A stretch of DNA of 64,000 nucleotides. It comes from Halomonas meridiana. Lineage in GTDB: Bacteria; Pseudomonadota; Gammaproteobacteria; Pseudomonadales; Halomonadaceae. The translations under genes were made by a program, and so were the position numbers. Below, one piece after another: positions 9,301 to 17,921 of the stretch (positions within the stretch are counted from its first letter, which is position 1; each line of letters opens with the position of its first letter). The notes under the pieces were generated by a model. The model was not told the origin of the DNA and did no database searches. It was given only the letters and a program-made list of their open reading frames with translations. The stretch covers positions 1,860,001 through 1,924,000 of the forward strand of contig NZ_CP024621.1 in the NCBI RefSeq assembly GCF_009846525.1, in the 5' to 3' direction.

Positions 9301-11286
9301 GAAGGGCTAGAAACGGATATAGAGGGGCTGAAACTTCTTCGTGAATGGTATCAGCAAATTCGCAATACTTATGGCATCGGTTTTGGTCAAACGGTAGCTA
9401 TCGGAGACGGCATTTTTTCACTAGATGCTCAGCTGTTCAAAGGTATTCAGCAGCTTCAACAGAAAGGGTTCGTAAAAGAACTGAGGGAGATACTCGCTTC
9501 ACTAGATGATATTCAGGCGGTACTGCCCGGCATCTGGCATGAGCTTCATCAGAATCAAAATCTTACAGGCGAACAAGGCTCTTTGCTTTCGGCACACCGT
9601 CGCTTTAAAGCGGCCGTGCATGTGATTCAGCAATGGTTTAAAAACAACGAACTTACTCTTGAAGAAATTGAGTCTTGTATAAAACAGTTGAGAACTTTAC
9701 AAAAGCAGCATTTAACGTTTGAAGAGAACGATCTGCTATATAAGCTCTTCGCTCCTGAGGCTGAGTTGTCAGTTGGGCCAACTGCAGAAAACAAATGTTC
9801 ACTAGAGTCTATTCGCGAAACACTGGATTTCGCGAGTTACGTCCATCGCAAGCTGCGGTTCGAACCGCTCAGAAAAGTAATCCTAGCGATCAAAACGCAT
9901 GGTGAGTATGAGCGGCTAAAGGATGAAGCAGATGCTTATATTTCGGATTGGAGCGATCAGGAAGAGGCATACGAGCAGTTTAAAAGTAAGACTGAGCTGA
10001 GGCCCGAACAATGGTTGACTAATCAAGATTGGAATATAGATGAAATCAGGCAAAGAAACCTACTAGCGATTGGAAAGCCTGAGTGGCTGAATGATTGGGT
10101 CAACTTCGTCCGGATTCGAAACGAGATGAAAGCACAAGGGCTTGAGCCACTTTGGCATCTGGTGACGAGTGGCAGGCTCAGTATCGAGAGTGCAAGGAAA
10201 GCTTTGAATTTGGCGATATTTGATCAGTTGTCCAGAGAAATCCTCTCACAAAGGCCACACCTAGGCCGAATATCTGGCAAGAATCAAGCAGCACTTCAAA
10301 CTACTTTTTGCGAATATGACCAAAAACTAAAGTCATTACAGCGTCTAAGAATTGCCAGTGTGTTGGCGGAACGTCATGTGCCTGGAGGCAACGCAGGGGG
10401 AAGAAAATCCGAATATACGGAAATGGCTCTGATAAAAAATGAGCTTGGCAAAAAGACAAAGCATATCCCAATACGTCAGCTAATTAATCGTTCAAGCAAC
10501 GCCTTATTGGCTTTGAAACCCTGCTTCATGATGGGGCCCATGTCCGCCGCTCATTATCTTAAACCAGGTCACCTGCAATTTGATTTGGTCGTAATGGATG
10601 AGGCTTCGCAGGTTAAACCAGAGGACGCGCTAGGCGTCATTGCTCGTGGTGCACAACTTGTCGTTGTAGGAGACCCAAAACAACTACCACCTACAAGCTT
10701 CTTCGATCGTCAGGATATGAATGATGATGACGAGCAAAATGCTGCTATGACGCAAACAGATAGCATTCTTGATGCCTCCCTGCCTCTATTCAAAATGCGT
10801 CGCCTGCGTTGGCACTACCGCTCTCAGCACGAAAGCTTGATCGCGTTTTCGAATCGAAACTTTTATGACAACGATCTTGTGATTTTTCCATCGCCTCATG
10901 CTAAGGCTCAGGAATATGGAGTTAAGTTCAGCTATGTCAAAGGGGGCCGTTTTGTAAACCAACACAACGTTGAAGAAGCAGGTATTGTAGCGAAGGCCGC
11001 TGTGAAGCATGCCGTCAATCATCCAAATGAGTCGCTTGGCATCGTTGCAATGAGCTCGAAGCAGCGGGAGCAGATTGAACGAGCGGTAGAAGAAGAGTGC
11101 AAAGCAGATAATAAAATCGCAGATGCCGTAGATTGTCTAAGGAATATGGAAGATGGCATGTTCATTAAGAACTTGGAAAACGTTCAAGGCGATGAACGAG
11201 ACGTGATCTTCATTTCTTGCACTTATGGCCCAAGCGAGGTTGGGGGCGGGTCTATCAGCGGTTTGGCCCAATTAATTCTGATGTAG
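6385..11286 (+). CDS. DUF4011/SF1 helicase, N-terminal and central part of a frameshifted defence protein
   Basis: The reading frame (about 1633 aa from this start) holds an N-terminal DUF4011 region, a split AAA/SF1 helicase (Walker A GPPGTGKS near 7780-7803, motif II VVMDEASQ near 10598, GDPKQLPP, and VQGDERDVIFIS at the end) and a long helical insert. The frame ends just after motif V, and the remaining motif VI and nuclease continue in another frame from about 11245. The complete protein would be near 1930 aa, resembling large helicase-Vsr-nuclease defence proteins (for example Hhe-like). ATG at 6385 has an AGGAG about 10 nt upstream; the frame is open back to 6157 but without a ribosome site there. 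Confidence 0.75.
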   Translation: MERRPYLALETSRLSKIVNGNTQDKKQLESVLFELNFRKTSAARQLKRRVEQLLEQSGQQLNDSHEAPQIQEVENKQNESMDYGSSKTKEPSRTMSNEQDQQAEDNFLNASDPFVLESLELMRKKLLDLTARNRLLNFPIHQKAAALRIIDEVPNQLCEVLLSERELTFRSVPPPTREELIEHGYLEVDEENGKDRQLKANPDAKEWAKVLGFDISYELPRDDEAQGGEKHQDDAIQVLLYPPEMESRLRAIRSKAQTAIEEMGSSILYLSLGFLEWAENDSGSKTRLAPLFTVPVHLSRGKLDHNSGTYQYTLSYTGEDILPNLSLKEKLAVDFGLALPEVEEDVSPETYLDHVAEVIRITKPNWSVRRYGALALLNFGKMLMYLDLDPKRWPLDERNLIKHLIVQRFFKSSENGSDEGKGNTVEYAIDEVEQIHDLFPLIDDADSSQHSALIDAVNGQNLVIEGPPGTGKSQTITNLIAAAMLNGKKVLFVAEKMAALDVVKTRLDKAGLGDFCLELHSHKSQKRKVLEDISARVVKQKHLHSTQNIDAETMRYEELKERLNQYAQEINETWANTDRTIHEIFSSAARYRQLLEINPTDIHIAGMTGKSLTELKRLQLVDQVKEFQQIYRGMIEQVGQSAQLHDHPWSGVESTAIQLFDSEQVVSVLREWQQSLDQLHERNLGAAHTLKIDVSELLTLEKCESLALDLYDLPALSRKELFKALDGLDLKTQSEVEELLSLHQRIQETFGKLAKHILSEKLSALSRGEPLPPFPDLHLLSGACREEHFSNIVRATIKLEKVEGELKALDRQLQELKVALPSPLNANLEPTFEGLEAAIKMIEAIGALDSRMISLRSEHFDEDDLDATLEALDIKLLHLKPLRERVRQIFDIDKLPDSKELQALQVQLLREGMGKWFSGDWWRARKQLKGLAKQPDIKLKQIKPVLSEAIEYVSEMETFDSRLYKRQIGPAFEGLETDIEGLKLLREWYQQIRNTYGIGFGQTVAIGDGIFSLDAQLFKGIQQLQQKGFVKELREILASLDDIQAVLPGIWHELHQNQNLTGEQGSLLSAHRRFKAAVHVIQQWFKNNELTLEEIESCIKQLRTLQKQHLTFEENDLLYKLFAPEAELSVGPTAENKCSLESIRETLDFASYVHRKLRFEPLRKVILAIKTHGEYERLKDEADAYISDWSDQEEAYEQFKSKTELRPEQWLTNQDWNIDEIRQRNLLAIGKPEWLNDWVNFVRIRNEMKAQGLEPLWHLVTSGRLSIESARKALNLAIFDQLSREILSQRPHLGRISGKNQAALQTTFCEYDQKLKSLQRLRIASVLAERHVPGGNAGGRKSEYTEMALIKNELGKKTKHIPIRQLINRSSNALLALKPCFMMGPMSAAHYLKPGHLQFDLVVMDEASQVKPEDALGVIARGAQLVVVGDPKQLPPTSFFDRQDMNDDDEQNAAMTQTDSILDASLPLFKMRRLRWHYRSQHESLIAFSNRNFYDNDLVIFPSPHAKAQEYGVKFSYVKGGRFVNQHNVEEAGIVAKAAVKHAVNHPNESLGIVAMSSKQREQIERAVEEECKADNKIADAVDCLRNMEDGMFIKNLENVQGDERDVIFISCTYGPSEVGGGSISGLAQLILM

Positions 11287-12173
11287 GTTGGCGGCGTTTG
11301 AATGTGCTTTTCACTCGATCCAAGAAGAGGATGCACATTTTTAGCTCTATGCGTGCCGACGATATTTTAATTTCGGAAACTTCTAAGCGTGGCGTGATAG
11401 CCCTTCGTGCTTTCTTAGACTATGCGGAGAAGGGCAGTATGAATGGGACGCCTCTCCATACAGGTAAATCTCCTGACAGCGACTTTGAGGTCTCGGTTAT
11501 CGATGCGCTCCACCAGGCCGGTTTCGAAAGTGAAGCTCAGGTAGGTGTAGCTGGGTTCTTTATAGATATAGCGGTTAAGGATCCAGGTAAACCAGGTCGT
11601 TTTTTGATGGGTATCGAATGTGATGGGGCAACATATCATTCTGCCAAATCAGCTCGGGATCGTGATCGCTTGAGACAAGAAGTCTTAGAGCGGCTCGGCT
11701 GGCGGATTCGGCGCATTTGGTCAACGGATTGGTTTAGTAATCCCAAAGGTGAGCTTGAGCCGATTATTCGTGAATTGCACAGTCTAAAAACTGATATGTC
11801 TGTCGATGAGGGTCTCTACGCACACGATGCTGATCCTTTCGAGGAGGCCGAAGTTGATGCAGAAACGAATGATGAAGAAGTAACTTCAATATTAGGCAGT
11901 GAATTTAGCTTACGCGATCGTCTCGAGGCTTTTAACAAGACTGTTATAGCAAAGCATTTCCCAAATACGCCTAAGGATAGGGCGCTGCTACGGCCTGCGA
12001 TGATAGAGGCTCTGGTTGAGCTCGAACCCGTATCTACTTCCGAATTCGTCGAGGTAATTCCCGAGTACTTGCGAAAGTCAACAGAGCCTAAAGAAGCGAG
12101 GCAATACTTGGAAAAAGTACTGGACATTGTTTCAGGGTCTGAGGTCGCACAGACTGCTGACCGGACCATTTAA
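11217..12173 (+). pseudogene. C-terminal part of the helicase: motif VI, Vsr-like nuclease and DUF3320
   Basis: This frame continues the preceding helicase after a frame break in the G-rich run near 11240-11250. It begins with the expected SF1 sequence (RVYQRFGPINSDVGW, LNVLFTRSKKRMHIFSSM), then a Vsr/MTES_1575-like nuclease domain (DFEVSVIDAL, GIECDGATYH, LGWRIRRIWSTDW), then a DUF3320-like tail. The apparent start codon is an artefact, because coding similarity runs straight through the break. Either a one-base indel has inactivated the gene, or it is a sequencing error in the G run, or the product is made by frameshifting. Confidence 0.75.
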
Positions 12174-12284
12174 AGCCAAAGGGATAAGCACGGTCCAAGC
12201 AGATTGCTATTGTTGTAGTAGCTCCAAGCTGGCTCTTGAGCCTAGTATTAGATGCTTCGTGAAAATATTGAAAGTGGAGTAGCC

Positions 12285-13910
12285 ATGCATCCCAAATCCA
12301 TCGTAGGGAATTTCGTCGAAGCGCTGGCGGCGCCCCAATTTGCTAAATCAGCGATAGCCATAAAGCTTTCTAGTGATCCGACACTCGATCTACCGGATGC
12401 AGAGACAATAGTCGAAGGTTTTGATTGGATTGACAGGGTTGATCCAAATAAGAGCTATGACTTAGTGGTCGTCGATATTCCGTTGGGAATGGGTCGTAAG
12501 AAGATCGAGATCGGAGGTTCAACTATCAGTGCCCGGGAAAACTGGATAGAACTTTCCAAAGCACTGCACTTGCTTACTCCCATTGGTTTGTGTGTGTCAA
12601 TTGTGGAACCGCCCGCGTTTGGTATCTCCGAGGGACCAAAGTTTCAGGAAGCATTGGCGAGCGAGGGTTTCTATTTAAATGGTGTCTTTAATGTTCCTCC
12701 AAATCTCTTAACTACAACCACCATTCGTCCAGTAATTGTAGCGTTTAGTCGAGAAGATCATTCGAGCCTGTTTGTTGCTGAGTTGGAAGAAAAAAACCAA
12801 GCTGTCGCAATCGCTCAAGCCTTTAGCCATGGTGATGACCCGGAGTCGAATTCGCTACACGAAGGGATGACGCTTGTGGATGGGAGGTTTGATGGTTTCG
12901 AAAGCTTGAAGGCAAGGCTTCAGGTTGATCGTCTCAAGACACAGTACAAAGACTACAAGAGCTATGTCCTAGGCGAGATAGCTATTGAAATGAATACGGT
13001 TCGGTCCGGTGAGTCGTTGGAGCATAAGGACAACTCCATCTATGTGCCGACGATCGGGACCTCCGTCGTTACCGACGACCTCTCATCGGTGACGATAAAG
13101 CATCACAACCTCATTCAGGTTGTTTTGTCCGACATAGCTAAGAGCCAGTACGCTGCTGCCTTCTTTCGGTCCGATCTAGGCTTATTGATCTTGAGGTCTT
13201 TGGTACGTGGGGCAGTCATACCGCTAATAAAAAAATCTGATCTTGCTCAAGCGCAAATTGCTGTTCCAACCTTGAAAGAACAGCAAGAAATCGTACGCTC
13301 CCACAGCCAGCTTCAAACTTTGAAAGTGGCAATTGCGAACTTTCAAAGAGAGCTCGCTCTGAATCCCGGAAGTGCCTCCGCAATTCGGGGCCAAGTGGAC
13401 AGTATGCTGGAAACGATTGGCGGCCTTACCGAAGCAGATAGGGTCATGAGCTTGTCTCGGGAGGGAGAATCTGCAACCGTTGAATTTAAGGAAAGCTTTA
13501 GTCTAGATGTACGAAAGGGAACAAAGGAAAAGTACATCGAACTATCAGCACTGAAGACAATTGTGGCGTTTCTTAATACGAACGGGGGCGTCCTTTTGGT
13601 TGGCGTTACTGACGCCGGCGATATTCCAGGGATCAGATACGAGGTGGAAAAGTTTCACAAGAGCGTAGATGCGTTCCTGCTTCACTTTAAAAATCAACTC
13701 AAGCAACGTGTAGGCGAGCAAAACTACCCTTATATCAATCACCGATTGGTTGATCTCGGCCATGCGAATGTTTTGATGGTTGACTGCAAGCCAGCGTCTT
13801 CTCCTTGCTATCTCGACGGGAAAGAGTTTTATGTTCGCACAAACCCAGCTACGGACAAGCTTGAAGGCCCGAAACTCGTCGAGTACGTGCAAAATCACTT
13901 CAACAAGTGA
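12285..13910 (+). CDS. Fusion of methyltransferase-like remnant, HsdS-like recognition domain and AlbA/Schlafen domain
   Basis: A 541-residue protein. Residues 1 to about 160 resemble the second half of a type I N6-adenine methyltransferase (YDLVVVDIPLGMG where YDLV-DPPFG is normal, then LLTPIGLCVSIVEPPAFG and VFNVPPNLLTTTTIRPVIV). The SAM-binding motif is absent and the catalytic motif altered. About 215-365 resembles an HsdS target-recognition unit (ending QAQIAVPTLKEQQEIV). About 390-530 is an AlbA_2/Schlafen-type domain (GESATVEFKESF, FLNTNGGVLLVGVTD). ATG at 12285 has GGAG 5 nt upstream and is preferred over ATG 12252. It follows the helicase by about 110 bp in the defence block. Role unknown; probably nucleic-acid binding in defence. 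Confidence 0.7.
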   Translation: MHPKSIVGNFVEALAAPQFAKSAIAIKLSSDPTLDLPDAETIVEGFDWIDRVDPNKSYDLVVVDIPLGMGRKKIEIGGSTISARENWIELSKALHLLTPIGLCVSIVEPPAFGISEGPKFQEALASEGFYLNGVFNVPPNLLTTTTIRPVIVAFSREDHSSLFVAELEEKNQAVAIAQAFSHGDDPESNSLHEGMTLVDGRFDGFESLKARLQVDRLKTQYKDYKSYVLGEIAIEMNTVRSGESLEHKDNSIYVPTIGTSVVTDDLSSVTIKHHNLIQVVLSDIAKSQYAAAFFRSDLGLLILRSLVRGAVIPLIKKSDLAQAQIAVPTLKEQQEIVRSHSQLQTLKVAIANFQRELALNPGSASAIRGQVDSMLETIGGLTEADRVMSLSREGESATVEFKESFSLDVRKGTKEKYIELSALKTIVAFLNTNGGVLLVGVTDAGDIPGIRYEVEKFHKSVDAFLLHFKNQLKQRVGEQNYPYINHRLVDLGHANVLMVDCKPASSPCYLDGKEFYVRTNPATDKLEGPKLVEYVQNHFNK

Positions 13911-14288
13911 GACCGTATCTAAAAGACCAATCACGGTGACAGCTTTTCCGTTGCGGCTTCGCCTCCACTACAAAGCTGCGCGTGTTGGCGGCGTTATCTC
14001 AGGTACGACTAAAAGGCCGCTCTTGGCCGATAGCGGCCAAGCCAACTTTGGTGATGCAGAGTTGCATATCCGAGAATCATGTCACTGAATGCATCTGGTG
14101 CCAGGGAGAGAATTGCTTAGCCTGTGTTGTTTAGGTGTGTTGTTATTATCTGTATCAACCTGATGGTCGAGAGGAAATTGAACTGACGCCTGATTGCGCC
14201 ATCGAAGGAAATATCAGATAAAGGTCGGCTTTTGCTGACAAGCTATTACTACCCGTTCTTGCAGGATGGGGTTTTCGCGGAGAACTTT
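13911..14288. other. Intergenic region without recognised genes
   Basis: Contains a 7-bp-stem hairpin at 14023-14040 (TTGGCCG / CGGCCAA) that could end the upstream transcript, though no T run follows. No other feature seen. Confidence 0.4.
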
Positions 14289-14456
14289 ATGGATTATGAA
14301 CATGCAATTGTGAAATTCGAAGACGGGATTGGCACCCTGTTCTGCAATGGCTGCGGCATTATCATCGCTGAGGGTACCCAGCATGAGGATAGAGAGCACT
14401 ACTGTACCATGTGCATGAGCGGCAATTGCAAAGCAAAATTCAAGGACGGAAACTGA
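14289..14456 (+). CDS. Small zinc-ribbon-like hypothetical protein
   Basis: A 55-residue protein with two paired-cysteine knuckles (FCNGCG and YCTMCMSGNC), the spacing of a small zinc ribbon. ATG at 14289 is chosen because GGAG lies 6 nt upstream; the frame is open to 14232. Similar small zinc-binding proteins occur in genomic islands, but no function can be assigned. It stands alone between the defence block and the convergent recombination cassette. Confidence 0.55.
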   Translation: MDYEHAIVKFEDGIGTLFCNGCGIIIAEGTQHEDREHYCTMCMSGNCKAKFKDGN

Positions 14457-14572
14457 AATTCCCAGCCCGCCACGCTCCGCGTTTTAGGGAAGGGGGTATG
14501 GAATAGATGTTGTGAACATCATTAATCTGAAAACTCTTTAACATCCGCTCTTGGCTGTTTGCTGAAGTAACG

Positions 14573-14607
14573 AAAAAAATAAAGGCAGCTTTAAGGATGG
14601 AGCTGCC
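14573..14607 (-). terminator. Rho-independent terminator of the RadC cassette
   Basis: On the minus strand a 7-bp stem (GGCAGCT / AGCTGCC) is followed by TTTATTTTTTT. It lies about 34 bp downstream of the radC-like stop and should end the minus-strand recombination operon. Confidence 0.7.
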
Positions 14608-14640
14608 AACGAGGCAGCTCTATTTTATTCCAGCATTCGC

Positions 14641-15138
14641 CTACAAATACCCCATTTCCGCAAATGACTTACACCCATCACTCCCCACCACCACGTGGTC
14701 AATCACCCGTATATCCATCAAGCCAAGCGCTTCTTTGAGGCGTTCAGTGATACGCCGATCCGCATCACTGGGCTCAGGATCGCCACTAGGGTGGTTATGA
14801 ACGAGGATCACAGCGGCGGCGTTGTAAGCGAGCGCTGCCTTTAGTACCTCTCGTGGGTACACGCTGGCTGAATCAATCGTGCCGCGAAACAGCTCTTCAA
14901 AGCGGATGACACGGTGTTGGCTATCGAGGAACAGCACGCTGAACACCTCGTGCTCATAGTCTTGAAGCAGGAGCTGCAAGTGCTCAAACGCTTGCGAGGG
15001 CTGTGAGATCTTGCGGCCTTTGGCGAGCTTGCGGCGTGCGAAGCGCTTGGCCATCGTAATGATGTCTGTTTCGGTGACCGGTGACGTGACTAAGTAGGTG
15101 CCTTCCACTTCACCGGCTTTGAGTTTGCTATGGGGCAT
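14641..15138 (-). CDS. radC: RadC family JAB/MPN-domain protein
   Basis: A 165-residue short RadC-family protein lacking the N-terminal HhH region of chromosomal RadC. It has the JAMM metalloprotease-type motif HNHPSGDPEPSDAD typical of the family, and an ending KSFAEMGYL. Such short RadC copies are common in islands and ICEs beside recombination genes; their biochemical role is unsettled. The start is set by GGAGG 5 nt upstream of the ATG at 15138. A terminator-like hairpin with T run directly abuts the ribosome site. Confidence 0.88.
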   Translation of the reverse strand: MPHSKLKAGEVEGTYLVTSPVTETDIITMAKRFARRKLAKGRKISQPSQAFEHLQLLLQDYEHEVFSVLFLDSQHRVIRFEELFRGTIDSASVYPREVLKAALAYNAAAVILVHNHPSGDPEPSDADRRITERLKEALGLMDIRVIDHVVVGSDGCKSFAEMGYL

Positions 15139-15148
15139 GATGACCTCC

Positions 15149-15184
15149 AAAAAATAAAGATGCCGGGGTGGTGGCCCCGGCATC
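15149..15184 (-). terminator. Terminator-like hairpin abutting the radC ribosome site
   Basis: On the minus strand a perfect 10-bp stem (GATGCCGGGG / CCCCGGCATC, 6-nt loop) is followed by TTTATTTTTT and immediately by GGAGG and the radC ATG. No room remains for a promoter between terminator and gene, so transcription reaching radC must read through. Confidence 0.75.
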
Positions 15185-15227
15185 TATGTCGTTAATAGTG
15201 AATGAGCGTTGATGTCCAGTGGGCAGG

Positions 15228-15839
15228 TCACGCCGCCATCACTTGGCTGATACGTCGCTCCATCTCTTCATGGAACGCCTCAACCCGCTCGGCAATGGTG
15301 CGGATCAGCGCCTCATCTCGGTAAGCACGTTTCACAAAAAGCGGCATACCCGGCCAGTAGCTCACAAAGTCGATCCATTCCCGTTCGCTGACCCATAGCC
15401 CTCCTTGGCATTGGGGCACGTGCTCGTCGGGGATTTCCCCGCTGAGCAGTACCTCAATCTGGAACTTGGGCAGCTTGGTTTTGATCTCCAGCAGGCCGTT
15501 TCTGCCGATCAAACTATCCGGTGAGTAGCCCACGTTATGGTTGAGAATCAGGCCTACTTCTTTGGGTTTCGGTGCACCGGTCATATCGCGATACAGCGAG
15601 CGGGCAACACTCTCTAGCTCTTGCCCCCGCTTGGTGTGGGCATTGCCTTGAAATGGCTCGGCCAGCTCACCGGTCATACGCTCGCGGATCAACTGGTGCA
15701 TATAAGTGATGGCCCCAGTCCCCAACCCGCTTGGGCCTTTACCATTCACCAGCAATGCCTTGAGTTCCGACATAGTGACGCGCCCAAGACGCGCCGCCAG
15801 CCACTCCGGCGAGCCTTGTGGCATGGTGAGTATCTGCAT
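15228..15839 (-). CDS. YqaJ-like viral recombinase / lambda-type exonuclease
   Basis: A 203-residue protein of the YqaJ family (PD-(D/E)XK fold), the 5'-3' exonuclease partner of phage-type annealing recombinases. Visible family features: GSPEWLAARLGRVTMSE at the N terminus, NVGYSPDSLIGRNGLLEIKTK (catalytic Asp and E-x-K) in the centre, and QCQGGLWVSEREWIDFVSYW. It follows the ERF annealing protein gene by about 40 bp, so both probably form a Red-like recombination pair. An AGGAGG lies upstream of the ATG, partly within a small hairpin. Confidence 0.85.
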   Translation of the reverse strand: MQILTMPQGSPEWLAARLGRVTMSELKALLVNGKGPSGLGTGAITYMHQLIRERMTGELAEPFQGNAHTKRGQELESVARSLYRDMTGAPKPKEVGLILNHNVGYSPDSLIGRNGLLEIKTKLPKFQIEVLLSGEIPDEHVPQCQGGLWVSEREWIDFVSYWPGMPLFVKRAYRDEALIRTIAERVEAFHEEMERRISQVMAA

Positions 15840-15878
15840 ACACGCCTCCTGTAGGCGATGAGTGGTCGGGCTAAGCCG

Positions 15879-16628
15879 CTATTTCACGGCTCGCTTGGTG
15901 AGGGATGCACGTAGTTTGTCGAAATCTGCCTGAGGCACCTGAACCGCAGCACCGTATTTACCGCTGAACCACTCTTGGGTAGTGACTGGGCATTGGCTGA
16001 TCAAACGCTGAATCTGACCCGCCTGAAAGGCGGTGACCCTCTTCACGGCTGCACTTGTACTGGTATGACCGTTATCGTCTTGGCCACGTGTGGTGATGTT
16101 GAGCAACGCGCACAGCACATAGCGCTTGCCGTAGCTGGTGGACGATCCAAATGCCTGGACGGCGTTCTTGTTACCGCTCATATCCGCAGGCAGCAGCATG
16201 CTGGTCTCTTCACGGTGACCATCCTTATGCATTAGCACGCCCGTTACTTGGATACCGCGTTCCTGGGTCTGAATACGGAAGCTCACCGCAAAGCCGTGTT
16301 TTTGTAGGATGGGGCGAACGGTATCGACGATATCCTCCAGCGTGGCATAGCCGCCGTTGTTGGTTTGCCCACGCTCTTCAATGCTGGGCAACTCGGTCTG
16401 CATCGCTGCCATGGCCGCGCTGTAGGCCATCATGGCCTGGCGGTCCATCACGCGCTCCTGCATTTGTAGCAGGCGCTCCATTTTGTCGATATCGACGTCA
16501 GGGTTAAGCGCCGCGCGCTCGATCACTTGGATAATGGCGGTACTGTCATTGGTCGATGAAGAAGGAGTAGGCGGCACCGCCTGGAGAGACGATGCCTCTT
16601 GAGTGACCATGTGTGTCTTGTTCGCCAT
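15879..16628 (-). CDS. ERF family single-strand annealing recombinase
   Basis: A 249-residue ERF-superfamily protein. The core from about residue 65 to 165 shows the family pattern (YSAAMAAMQTELPSIEERG, GYATLEDIVDTVRPILQKHG, AFGSSTSYGKRYVLCALLNI). It would anneal ssDNA ends produced by the neighbouring YqaJ exonuclease, supporting integration, excision or DNA acquisition by the island. The N-terminal 45 residues are low complexity (Pro/Ser/Thr-rich). AAGGAG lies 7 nt upstream of the ATG. Confidence 0.88.
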   Translation of the reverse strand: MANKTHMVTQEASSLQAVPPTPSSSTNDSTAIIQVIERAALNPDVDIDKMERLLQMQERVMDRQAMMAYSAAMAAMQTELPSIEERGQTNNGGYATLEDIVDTVRPILQKHGFAVSFRIQTQERGIQVTGVLMHKDGHREETSMLLPADMSGNKNAVQAFGSSTSYGKRYVLCALLNITTRGQDDNGHTSTSAAVKRVTAFQAGQIQRLISQCPVTTQEWFSGKYGAAVQVPQADFDKLRASLTKRAVK

Positions 16629-16657
16629 GACGGCTCTCCTTAAAAACGGTATGGGGG

Positions 16658-16828
16658 TTAGATATCGCTGGGCAACTGATCGGGGGAGACCGGCACGAGC
16701 CTAAGCTCCGCGCGGTAAAACTGGCCTTTCGCCATGACGTAGGTAGTTGCCTGAGTTTGGTCTTGGGTCAGCAGTCGCTCCGTGAGCTGGGTAAGGGCTA
16801 AGTCGAGATCGTGGTGTAGCGTTGCCAT
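16658..16828 (-). CDS. Small hypothetical protein in the recombination cassette
   Basis: A 56-residue protein without recognised domain, placed between DUF932 and ERF genes. GGAGG 5 nt upstream of the ATG at 16828 sets the start. A terminator-like hairpin directly precedes the ribosome site, as for radC and the DUF932 gene. Confidence 0.6.
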   Translation of the reverse strand: MATLHHDLDLALTQLTERLLTQDQTQATTYVMAKGQFYRAELRLVPVSPDQLPSDI

Positions 16829-16842
16829 ATAAGCCTCCAAAC

Positions 16843-16875
16843 AAAAAAACGCCCAGCCGGTTAAGGGCTGAGCGT
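16843..16875 (-). terminator. Terminator-like hairpin abutting a ribosome site
   Basis: On the minus strand a 10-bp stem with one G-U pair (ACGCTCAGCC / GGCTGGGCGT) is followed by seven T and, within 5 nt, GGAGG and the next gene's ATG. It would end transcripts coming from the DUF932 gene unless read through. Confidence 0.72.
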
Positions 16876-16934
16876 CTATGGGGTGAGGGTAGCGAGGTAG
16901 ATCAGCGGTAACGTGGTGACTACGCCGTTAATGG

Positions 16935-17903
16935 TTAGCTGACCAAGGCCAGCGCCGCGTTGAGCGCTTCCTGCTTTAGCTGTGCGCCTTGGCCGAACCA
17001 GGCAGAGTCCATGCGGGTATCGTTACTGCGTGCGCGTTTTTCATGATCGACGTATTCGGTCACGGCATTGAGCAAGCCCCAGGCCGTATCCTTCGCGGTC
17101 ACTAAGTGAGCGCCACGCCCTTCGCCTTGGTAGAGCTTTTGTACCTTGTTGAGCGCTCGGTAGTTGGGCAGTTTGGAAGGATCGTCTAACGGCGTCTCCA
17201 CGCCGCACATCACCGCTTGGAAGTAATGCTGTGCTTCACGGTGATCAATCTTCCGTTCGGCTAACGCTTTCATGCGGTACATGAAGTCATTCCATTGCGA
17301 CACCGAAATGCCCAGCTGACGCTTCACGGCACGCGGATCAAACTCTGAACGATGGGGCACCTTCACCGCTTGCGACGTGCCATCGACGGCAATTTGCAGC
17401 GTGTTGTTGCACACCACCCGAACCGTGGTGGGCGTGGCCATGGTGGCAAGCGTGCCATCGCAGGAAGTGGCCAACAGCAGATAGTCATTGACCTCATCCT
17501 GACCTTTAAGCGACGTACTTAAGCCGCTACGCGCCAGGGCCCAGAACTTACGTCCGCCTTTGAGCACGCCAGCGGTTTCTAGCTCATAACCGGCGTACTC
17601 GGTCAGGTCACGGTAAAACTCCAGGATCTCTTCAGGCTGCACCACCTTATAGCGCTGTGACACCACCGACAGCGGTGCTTTGGTATCTGAGCGGTAGAGC
17701 ACTTTCTGCTCAGGGAACGAGTGAATGCTGCCCAGGTGGCTAGCCCCTTCGGCAATAAAGCGTACCGGCGCTTCTTCGATATGCCAGTTCATACCGGCCT
17801 GTTGCTGCCAGACCTCCAGCGGTTGATGACGAGACAGCTGTTGCCCCAGGCCATGCCAAGGGGTATCGCCAACGTAAGCCATGTGTTCAACGAGATGTGC
17901 CAT
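16935..17903 (-). CDS. DUF932 domain protein (phage/plasmid-like, TIGR03299-type)
   Basis: A 322-residue DUF932 protein, recognisable from the N-terminal TPWHGLG motif, the central VVSQRYKVVQPEEILEFYRD and the VRVVCNNTLQIA segment. The family is found on plasmids, phages and islands beside recombination genes; its function is unknown. It belongs to the minus-strand cassette orf112-DUF932-orf56-ERF-YqaJ-RadC. The ATG has TGGAGA about 9 nt upstream and is preceded by a terminator-like hairpin. Confidence 0.85.
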   Translation of the reverse strand: MAHLVEHMAYVGDTPWHGLGQQLSRHQPLEVWQQQAGMNWHIEEAPVRFIAEGASHLGSIHSFPEQKVLYRSDTKAPLSVVSQRYKVVQPEEILEFYRDLTEYAGYELETAGVLKGGRKFWALARSGLSTSLKGQDEVNDYLLLATSCDGTLATMATPTTVRVVCNNTLQIAVDGTSQAVKVPHRSEFDPRAVKRQLGISVSQWNDFMYRMKALAERKIDHREAQHYFQAVMCGVETPLDDPSKLPNYRALNKVQKLYQGEGRGAHLVTAKDTAWGLLNAVTEYVDHEKRARSNDTRMDSAWFGQGAQLKQEALNAALALVS

Positions 17904-17921
17904 GAGTCATTCTCCAGACAT

